Origin: Galeruca laticollis
Lineage: Eukaryota; Arthropoda; Insecta; Coleoptera; Chrysomelidae
Assembly (NCBI GenBank): GCA_963921935.1
Contig: OY998180.1
Location: 206,424,244 to 206,488,243 of the forward strand
Length of the DNA stretch: 64,000 bases
Reading direction: 5' to 3'
The translations under genes were made by a program, and so were the position numbers. The notes below the pieces were generated by a model. That model did not search any database, had not been told where the DNA came from, and saw nothing but the letters and a program-made list of their open reading frames with translations. This document shows, in pieces, positions 56,660 through 64,000 of the stretch; within the stretch, counting starts at the first letter, position 1, and each line of letters opens with the position of its first letter.

Positions 56660-57300
56660 ATGTAAAGCATGATCATCTTCAATGCAGTCGCATTCGTTTG
56701 GTTCTTCTGGTACATCCTCCTCTTGGACTTGGGAAGTGTTATCAGACAAACATTTTTGTAGGAATTCAATTCAGGAAGTTTTTGCTACTGAAAGTTCTCG
56801 TTGTTGAATTGCTTCTCAAAAAGAAATTTAACATTGTTCTTTTTTTCCTGGGAAATAGCATTCCCAATAGACAAAAGGTTTAATTTGCAGTTTGCGTCAG
56901 GACGACCTTTTTTAATCATAGAAGCATTTGGATTAACTTCGTCAAAATTAAAGAAAGCAGTTCCTCTGTATTGAACTGTAGATTTACACTGATTAACCAT
57001 TGTCTTTAAATAAAAACTTTTTAAATCTTTAATTCCAGTTATTTTCTTATAGGTTGTAGATAGATTTTTATGTCATGCAACTGCCAGTATATCTCCATAA
57101 TACCAATATTTCCATAATATTCTTGATATTCCTCAGGGTTATGAATGTTGGAATCTTTTTTCAGAATATTTTCGACTCGTCCGAAAACGCCGTCAGCTGG
57201 TAGGTAAGAATGGCCACTCACTGGAAAATGAAGAACCAAGGGCTTAAGAGAAGGGGGAGTTTCGATTCTAAGCCAAAGTGCTAATCAGTGGACAATATGG
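56660..57300 (-). pseudogene. Unnamed insect repeat-encoded protein, C-terminal region
   Basis: The minus strand carries VLHFPVSGHSYLPADGVFGR followed by NPEEYQEYYGN (57239-57039). One base shift leads to ITGIKDLKSFYLKTMVNQCK (57050-56990), then ASMIKKGRP. A later frame ends with an acidic tail (VQEEDVPEEPNECDCIEDD) at about 56665. The SGHS.LP.D..FG block recalls a domain in large unannotated insect proteins often linked to mobile DNA. The reading frame is broken at least twice and contains a TGA. Function unknown. Confidence 0.5.
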
Positions 57301-57905
57301 GCCTTCTTATTTTTGCCCTCCCCCCTTCCCCTCATCCACCGTAGAATAACCTAAGAGTTTCTATATTTTCCAAAACTAATGATTTGAGGTGTGCCAGTAG
57401 ACTGAACCAATTTGCGTGGAGCCGCGACTTGCCTAATCCTTCTTCCATGTGTAAAACACAGGATTTTTATATTTTACATCCACACAACAGGAAGCATAGA
57501 AACGAATCTACCTCAGGTTGAAGGCGTCTTGAATTGGTATCTTTGGTAAGGGGTGTATTTGTTGCAAGTCAAAACAAAACGAGTAATCCTTCGCAGGATT
57601 TAATGAATTCTCAGTTCAGTCTATAATGCTGCTATTTCGGCTTGCTCTTTTTTTTGATGGAGTTCTTAAGGTTAAGGCATGTACCGCACACATTCGATGC
57701 CGGAGAGGAAACTCCATTATTAAATTAATTGTAGAATCTCTCTTCGACATCGATAGGGAAACACGCAAACCGGGATTTCACTTTTCCGACCAACCTATCT
57801 AATATGCAAGAAAAGTATTGGTTTACCCACAAAAAAGTTGAAATTTTTTAGTAAAAAAAATCCTTTGTGTATGTCGTCGTCGTCGTTGTCGTCGGCCACT
57901 TTCCG
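57301..57905. other. No recognisable gene
   Basis: Slightly GC-richer, with upstream exons of the 56.7-57.3 kb gene possible but not legible. 57868-57894 is a short TCG-rich trinucleotide run. Confidence 0.4.
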
Positions 57906-58715
57906 TTACATATCTTGTTAGCACGATACAGCCTCCGGAGTGCAACAAATTACCAATGTTATGATTAAATATTGTTCACGACATCTCACAGATGAACCTT
58001 ATTGTAGTACAACGGGTGCTATGGTACTTGAAGTACGACATTTTTGTCATTTTTTGAGAAATTTCGGTTTGTTAGCACGATACAGCCTCTGGAGTTCAAC
58101 AAGTCAACAATTTTATGATTGAATATTATTCAGAACATCTCACACATGAACATTATTGATTTTCAGCTCACCACAGCCAGTACAACAGGTGCTATAGTAC
58201 TTTAAGTACGACATTTTTTTCATTTTTGGAGAAATTTCAGTTTGTTACCACGATACAGCCTCCGGAGTATATGCAAGTGACCAATTTTATGATTGGATAT
58301 TATTCAGGGCGTCTAAAAGATGAACCCTATTGAGATTGAGCTCACTAAAGCTAGTACAACGAGTGCTATGGTACTTGAGGTACAAAATATTTGTCATTTT
58401 TGGAGAATTTTCAGTTTGTTAGCACGATACAGCCTCCAGCGTATATACAAGTGGCCAATTTCATAATTGGATATTTTTCAAGGCGTATCATTCAAGGTGT
58501 CTCACAGATGTACCCTATTGAATTTCAGCTGACTATAGCGAGTACAGCGGGTCCTATAAATCCAGATATACTACATTTTTGGTTACTTTTGGAGAAATTT
58601 CGGTTTGTTAGCACGATACATCCCCCGAAGTGTATACAAGTGAATATTATTCAGGGCATCTCACATATGCGGAACAATCAGTTTTAATCTTTAAAACCGT
58701 TTATTTTGATTTGTA
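57906..58715 (+). repeat. ~165-bp satellite array, copy 2
   Basis: The anchor TTAGCACGAT (or TTACCACGAT) occurs at 57918, 58072, 58245, 58419 and 58608; spacings are 154, 173, 174 and 189. Unit content matches the array at 36.2-37.1 kb, in the same orientation, and both end in TTTTAATCTTTAAAACCG. Spacing is less regular than in copy 1. Confidence 0.88.
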
Positions 58716-58719
58716 CTTT

Positions 58720-59505
58720 CAAATAAAGTTGCTATATTTAGGTCACTTGAGAGGTATACCCTACATGACTTTTTCCTATTATAGTCATAATTCAATTCAA
58801 GAAATTCTTGGAGGAAACAATGTTAAATTAAAAATTGGTTTTGGAATTCTCGGACAGAAAAATGCTAAGGACGTTATAGTGCTTAGCAATTATCACAAGT
58901 CAGAATTGTGATAGTGGAGATGAAAAATAGAGATTGATCTAAAAGAAAAGTTGATTCTTCGAATCCGCTAACAAGCTCATACGATATAAATTGAAAATCT
59001 AATAAATGATAATATTGTTTTTATGTACTCTTATTCATATCATTTGTTAACTAATGGATATGGTATCAAGAACTCCATCGAAACACAACTTTCTTTTCAC
59101 AATTCACTGTTTCGTTATCGGAAGAACTAATTTGCTGTAGCAGAGAGCACACCAGTTTAGAATGATGTCCATCTACTTTTGGAATATCCGTACAAAATGC
59201 TGGTGAGCGTGTTTACAGTATTTTTGAAACTAAATGTACAAAAATATGAATATTTAGGAGTTAAGAAGTGGACATCAAATAGTTGATAATAACAAAGTAT
59301 TGTTTCGCCTTTTAACTACTTCCATTTATAATTTAGTTCACTAAGCGAACTGTGAAAGGTTAACAAATTTAGTTTAATTACTTCAAAAAACAACCGACGG
59401 ACAATTTCATTTTCATCTTCTGAAGCAATATTATTTTAAAAATATAAGAAATGTTTTGTACTAAGAATATTTTCTGGGAAAGAATTTGGTAGCGCCCCTG
59501 AACAA
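58720..59505. other. No recognisable gene
   Basis: AT-rich. The frame crossing the array end into 58911 has no recognisable motif. Confidence 0.4.
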
Positions 59506-59507
59506 GT

Positions 59508-59760
59508 ATAGACAGCAGAGTGGTTAAAAGGGCATTATTGTTTTATAAATAGGTAGCTCGCAAATTTATATCGGGCTCTGAAGAGTGTAAACTCGAATCC
59601 TGGGGAATATCGGTGGGCATTTCGGCTAATTTCTATTCAAAGATCGTCTTCGTCCTTACTGGCTGAATGGGGTGAAACAACCGATATTTTCTAAGCAAGA
59701 GGCCTCACGTTCTGTTGTACGAATCGTTGAAATTCAGTAAAACATGAATTTTATAGGAAC
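59508..59760 (+). repeat. tRNA-like SINE candidate
   Basis: TGGTTAAAAGG at 59522-59532 fits the RNA polymerase III A box, and AACTCGAATCC at 59591-59601 is close to a B box. The 60-base spacing and a long variable region resemble a Ser/Leu-type tRNA. The acceptor stem does not pair well, so it is a tRNA-derived repeat rather than a working tRNA. The tail boundary is a guess. Confidence 0.45.
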
Positions 59761-60090
59761 AAAAATATAAACTAAAAGCAGACAAATATAATATAAAAAA
59801 AATGTAGAAAAGAGGGCAATACAAAAGCGTCACGTAGACTTATAAACAATATTTTTTTCAGTTTAATGAATGACTTAATATGAAAAACGAGATTATTTCT
59901 CCGTTTAAAGGGTGTCAGTCAACGCTGTTTCCGAATTCGTTTATACCTAAGCTCTAACACTCACCGTTCGTCCGCTGAAGTTTAAGGCACGATTCTCACT
60001 ATACGTAATGTTACCGTCACGTCGCCTTACCGGCAGCGTCAAGAAAAATATTCGTACCTCGAAATTCTTTTGAAGGAAACAACTTTTTGT
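59761..60090. other. No recognisable gene
   Basis: Includes a GC-richer patch (59985-60045) resembling the end of an unidentified DNA transposon. Confidence 0.35.
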
Positions 60091-60260
60091 ACTGTTGTGC
60101 AAGGTTTATTAAAATTTAATTTGCAGAGCGCTTTCGGCCTAATGCCATCTTCAGTGCGGTCACTACAAAGATTTTAATTATAAAAATTGATGATTATGTA
60201 TAAAAGTTATACGTACCTACTTGTCAATTGTCCAACTTGTACACTGTTTGAAAAACAAAC
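60091..60260 (-). mobile_element. PLE terminal repeat (solo)
   Basis: On the minus strand: a donor-like GTAG|GTACGTATAA (60211-60216), then a hammerhead (60123-60157), then a pyrimidine-rich TTGTTTCCTTCAAAAG that could act as acceptor. No coding sequence next to it. Confidence 0.6.
60123..60157 (-). ncRNA. Hammerhead ribozyme-like motif 8
   Basis: On the minus strand: GCA, CUGAAGA, an unpaired U, stem II GGC/GCC, GAAA, palindromic stem III AGCGCU, C17, then UGC pairing with GCA. Both stem I and stem III differ from the other copies yet keep pairing. Confidence 0.7.
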
Positions 60261-62400
60261 TACATTGTTATCACATTAAAAATAAGTCAAAATTGTTGAT
60301 TGTTAAAATTTGATTTAAAATTATATAAAATTATCAGTATTACTACACACTTATCCATTTGTCAAGTCGCTTCCAAGCTATAAACAATGATGAACAATTG
60401 AACTTTTCTCTTCTTCGAATCGACTTAGATCGATAATAATAAAAAAGAAAATAAGTATTTTATTTATCCTTGGCTATGGGATACTAGTTTTTATTTGTTA
60501 CTTAGGAAATATTCACTAATCTAATCTATCATTTACGCATAAAACTAATAAAATGTCTGCAATATTTCTTGTCACCAAACCTCACTATAATATATCCGAT
60601 ATATTATCGAAATTCTAATAATTAAATGATAAAGTAACCACAATAAAAGGTATAAAAGTGACAAACAGAGTCGTAAATGCTATGTAATACAAAGCAGGGC
60701 ATCCCTTCTGAGGAAGGAAACAACAGCATCTAATAAATAAGAAATAGTCGTAACGGGAAATCGATCTCTTTAACGACTAAAGCTATTTCCTGTTCGGTCT
60801 TATAGTCCAAACTTGCAGAAATAAAGAAAAGAAAGCGAATTCAGGATACTTTTCTCATTATGCCTATCGGAATATCATGAATGATAGCCTTTAAACCATT
60901 ATAATGATCAGAAGTAAATTTAAGAACTTGAATAATTGTATACTTTGATTAAATGTTTGTGTTTATTATTCTGATTTTGTGAAATATGTGCAAAATGAAT
61001 ACTGAAAATATACCACAGGAAATGTTCAGCTTTAAGTCATTTTATTAATCGAATAGATTTTCAAGGGAACGTTTACCATTGATCAATAATTTTTCAGATG
61101 GAAAAAAGAAACAACTTGTGATGAGTACATGAAGTCAACACCCCATATAGTACTGGTGGAAAACGTTATAAAGCTTAGGTATATTCTGTAATAAATTAGA
61201 GAAATGAGTTAGAGCTTATGTGAAAACTTTTAAAAGAGGAAATGAGAGAAGTATCTTCAGATTTCATAACCAATTATTCTTTGTGTCGTCTTCTTCACAA
61301 CCATTTCTCCTACTTTAACAGTCGCTTTATTTATTTGGAGAAACATACAAATGCAAATTTTTTATTTGCTATCCTAATTGCTCCTATCACATTTTAAAAA
61401 CAGTATTTTTCCTTCAAAATATGAAAATTGGGATTGCTTGTAATGTTTTTTTGATGAGAACCATCATTAGCAAATTACTAACAGTCTTGATTCATTCGCT
61501 TAAGATTATTATGGAGGTTAGAAATTGATTGTTCATTATAAGTACGTTGGAATGAATGATCAAGTAATAAATATCAGAACACTTTCGCCGTTGAATTCGT
61601 TCCTTATTTATTTGTCAAGCTGAGAGCAGCAAATCAGTTTATTACCCTTCTAATTCATTACTCCCGAAAACTTCGCTCCAGTCAACTGAAATTCGGAATT
61701 GTATTTATCGAAATTAGTCAACTGAGAGTTGTTTTGTTAAAGCTCAATCGATCAACTTTTGCATAGAGCTCCAAAGTATCTGCGACTTGTTATAAAATCT
61801 TTCTTAATGTTGAATAGTTTCCTATAATTTGTTTAAAATTTTAGCCTACACAAGTTGTAATCACTAAATTAATAGACAAATTAGAAAGAACTGCACCGCT
61901 GAATAAAATTAAATGATTAACATTTTAGAATTTTTTTAATCTGGGAATACGATAAAATAAAATATTGAAAATTACATAGCAGCTTCATATCAAGGAAGAC
62001 GTCAATTTTGTAATGTTTTGTTTTTCTACAAGAAAAACAGGGAACAGAAAAGCATTCATTAAGTTATGATGGTTGAACCAATTAGAGAGAAAATCTATGA
62101 ACACAAGCTAATGATATAATAAATACCAGAAAAAATATGAATGGAACACGTAGGCCCAATATTAATAGAGGGAGCACAATAAAGACAGGACAAACAACAG
62201 GAAGAGAAAAATAGAGAAAGAAGAAGATTGTTTTGAATGTTCATATATTTTAAACCGGCCTTAAATACGAATGACAGGAGAGGAGGAGATTAAGGTACAC
62301 TCACTACTAACATAAAAGATCATAAATACCTACAAAAAGGGCATTTATAAAATAGACAGAGGGATGAGGGGGGTATATTAGAGAACTGTATTCAAGATAA
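60261..62400. other. No recognisable gene
   Basis: AT-rich; no frame above background and no repeat structure that I can see. Confidence 0.4.
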
Positions 62401-62700
62401 CATATATCAGAGGATTGTCAATAAATAAGGATTCCATTATGTAAAACATTAAAAACATTAAAAAGCACAACAACTAAATTGGTTCAAACTCGTGATGCAG
62501 ATAAGACTAAGGAAGATTAATATAATATTATAAACGGTGAAACCAAATGAACGAGGAAGGGAAGACCAAGAAAAAAGTGGATTTATCAAAGTTACAACAG
62601 ATCACAACAAAAGGTAGAAAAATAATTGGGATCACTTGCGATGAACAGGGGAGCATTCGGAATATTGATACAAGATAACGGAAAACTCCTATCCAACACC
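62401..62700 (+). pseudogene. LINE C-terminal tail, heavily decayed
   Basis: The plus strand shows RKGRPRKKWIY and MNRGAFG / QDNGKLLSN in different frames, the pattern seen at the end of RTE-like LINE proteins (compare RGRPRSKWLADVEE at 1.9 kb). 62040-62400 upstream is purine-rich and may be more of it. Confidence 0.4.
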
Positions 62701-62879
62701 TCGAAAGCTAAATGGAATAGAGAGAAAGAAAGCTTTTCCGTTTTCAAGTTGTTTAGTTGTTTTATAAATTCCAGGATTATATTTATGAATAATTAAATAA
62801 AATTGCTTCTCCTTCGTATATTAAATCTTAAATTTTAACAATTGAAAACAGAAAATCTTTATGTGTTTGTGTTTACAGA

Positions 62880-63030
62880 CTGTGTTTTGAGGTTAAGGAT
62901 TATCCAAGCTTTCGAATATTATTTATTATATTCATCTTCAGGGAAGCTACAAGTGAATGAAGCAACTATTAACAATACTTATTTGAATAAAATTTCAAGT
63001 TCTACTTACATCCTTGTGAGGTTAAACCAA
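62880..63030 (-). mobile_element. PLE terminal repeat (solo)
   Basis: The minus strand holds CTCACAAGGAT|GTAAGTAGAA (donor-like, 63004-63009), then a hammerhead (62903-62944). The ACTTAC...GTGAGGTTA block ties it to the repeats at 0.2 and 32.2 kb. Confidence 0.68.
62903..62944 (-). ncRNA. Hammerhead ribozyme-like motif 9
   Basis: On the minus strand: UCC, CUGAAGA, an unpaired U, stem II GAAUAU/AUAUUC (6 bp), GAAA, palindrome AGCU, U17, then GGA pairing with UCC. Stem II sequence is quite different from motif 1 but fully paired. Confidence 0.73.
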
Positions 63031-63979
63031 TGATATTTTAATTTTAGTGATGTACATATTAAATCAAAGCTAATCACTTAGATGCTTGAACTTTCGTTAG
63101 AGATTAAAATAGTAAAATGATATCTAATATAAAATTGTATAAAACACACATAACAACAGATTAAAAGTGATGACAACGAGCCGACACGTGTTACTTTCAA
63201 TTTGTTCTTAGTTAGGTTAATGTCACTCTTCTTTTCTTATTGTTTGTCAATGTCAAATAGTTTTGTGGCCTTTTGGTATGTCGTTTTGTGGTTAGTTTGT
63301 TCTTGTAAATATCAAAGTGCTAACAACGTCAGTGTGATTAAGTTTTGCCTTTGTGCCTTGGCTACCGCAACAAATTCCCACATCTCATGTCATGTCTCTC
63401 ACCTTAGACTGAGATAACGAATTCAATGCAGTCTGCAATTGACGCAGGCTCTTATCATTGATTAATTGAACTCGGATTTCCTACTTGTCACGATAACCCT
63501 GTTATCGTGATTGTATTTTTATGTATTCCATTACCTTCTAAAAAGATATTCAACAAATAAAGAGCCAAAAGAACAGGATGGTTTTCAGAAAAAATTATGA
63601 ATAAAGCTAGGTGTCACACAACACCCTGTATATACCAATTGGAAGGTTAAATGTTATATTGTTTTTGTTTCTGAAATATGCCTGTAATGCTCTTTGCAAG
63701 GAGTCTACGTTTATAAAAATCGCTTCAGGCATTTGAAAGTTACAGTCCTTTTGATGTCAACAAAAGTACACTTCCCTCCCCCACTTAAGAATAGGTGATA
63801 CAGAAAATATTTCTTATCAACCTTGATTGGGGAATAATTTGTAAAAAATCCAATTACTCGTATATTATTCAAAAATAACATTTTTTTGAGGTCCGATTTT
63901 ATCATAAGAAGTTTTTCCCCAAATTCTAGGTCAAACGGTTTCCGAGATACGTCCGGTAGCCACCCTTAGCTGATCACAC
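63031..63979. other. No recognisable gene
   Basis: 63610-63630 (ACACCCTGTATATACC) and 63935-63975 are words from common insect repeats. The frame 63202-63417 is hydrophobic and Cys/Ser-rich without a family match. Confidence 0.35.
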
Positions 63980-64000
63980 TGTATATATATATATATATAT
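63980..64000. repeat. (TA)n microsatellite at window end
   Basis: A TA run continuing past the window edge. Confidence 0.9.

Noticed and set aside
63202..63417. Hydrophobic, Cys-rich 71-codon frame as a secreted or membrane protein
   Set aside because: No start context, no homologous copy, no flanking exons; composition alone is not enough.

Overview
This window looks like repeat-rich intergenic or heterochromatic DNA from a large, AT-rich insect genome. I found no convincing host gene. The insect call rests on element families typical of arthropods: Penelope-like elements with GIY-YIG endonuclease, errantivirus-type gag/env remnants, pogo transposases with a PHD-like finger, a Crypton tyrosine recombinase, RTE/Jockey-type LINEs and Tc1/mariner relics. 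A short AACCT run (the insect TTAGG motif) is also present. A beetle is my best guess, with low confidence. Nearly every coding stretch is truncated, frameshifted or interrupted by stops. The one long intact reading frame is a LINE reverse transcriptase at 44954-46786, and that element lacks its 5' part.

Layout. 1-6.6 kb: pieces of Penelope-like elements (PLEs) in both orientations around a LINE fragment, separated by (TA)n arrays. 6.6-14.8 kb: almost no coding signal, with one ~970-bp inverted-repeat MITE at 9.1-10.1 kb. 14.8-18.7 kb: errantivirus-like remnant A, invaded by a spliced helix-turn-helix transposon fragment and a (TA)n array. 19.4-26 kb: two pogo transposase pseudogenes with a LINE piece between them. 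26.2-27.6 kb: a 1.4-kb palindrome made of two head-to-head PLE 3' ends. 31-33.9 kb: a complex inverted repeat, a PLE terminal repeat and a ZBED-type hAT pseudogene. 34.5-36.2 kb: an RTE-type LINE. 36.2-37.1 and 57.9-58.7 kb: two arrays of the same ~165-bp satellite. 38-41 kb: a 3-kb foldback element with 1.14-kb arms and a small captured exon-like reading frame. 41-44.7 kb: a mariner relic and errantivirus-like remnant B. 45-46.8 kb: LINE. 49-50.9 kb: a broken Crypton bounded by strong hairpins. 51.3-53.2 kb: a PLE split by an RNase H-bearing LINE. 56.7-57.3 kb: an unnamed degraded gene. 59.5-63 kb: a tRNA-like SINE, two PLE terminal repeats and a LINE tail.

The main find is a set of nine hammerhead-ribozyme-like motifs carried by PLE terminal repeats of several lineages. 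All share CUGANGA, a stem II, GAAA (GGAA in one copy), a tiny palindromic stem III and a complementary stem I. Hammerheads are already known in PLEs. What is less expected is the local layout: seven of the nine have a 5' splice-donor-like GTRNGT (GTAGGC in one) 25-78 nt upstream, and two have the same TTTCTAACTAG acceptor-like sequence downstream. The ribozyme may therefore sit inside an intron, so that splicing and self-cleavage compete.
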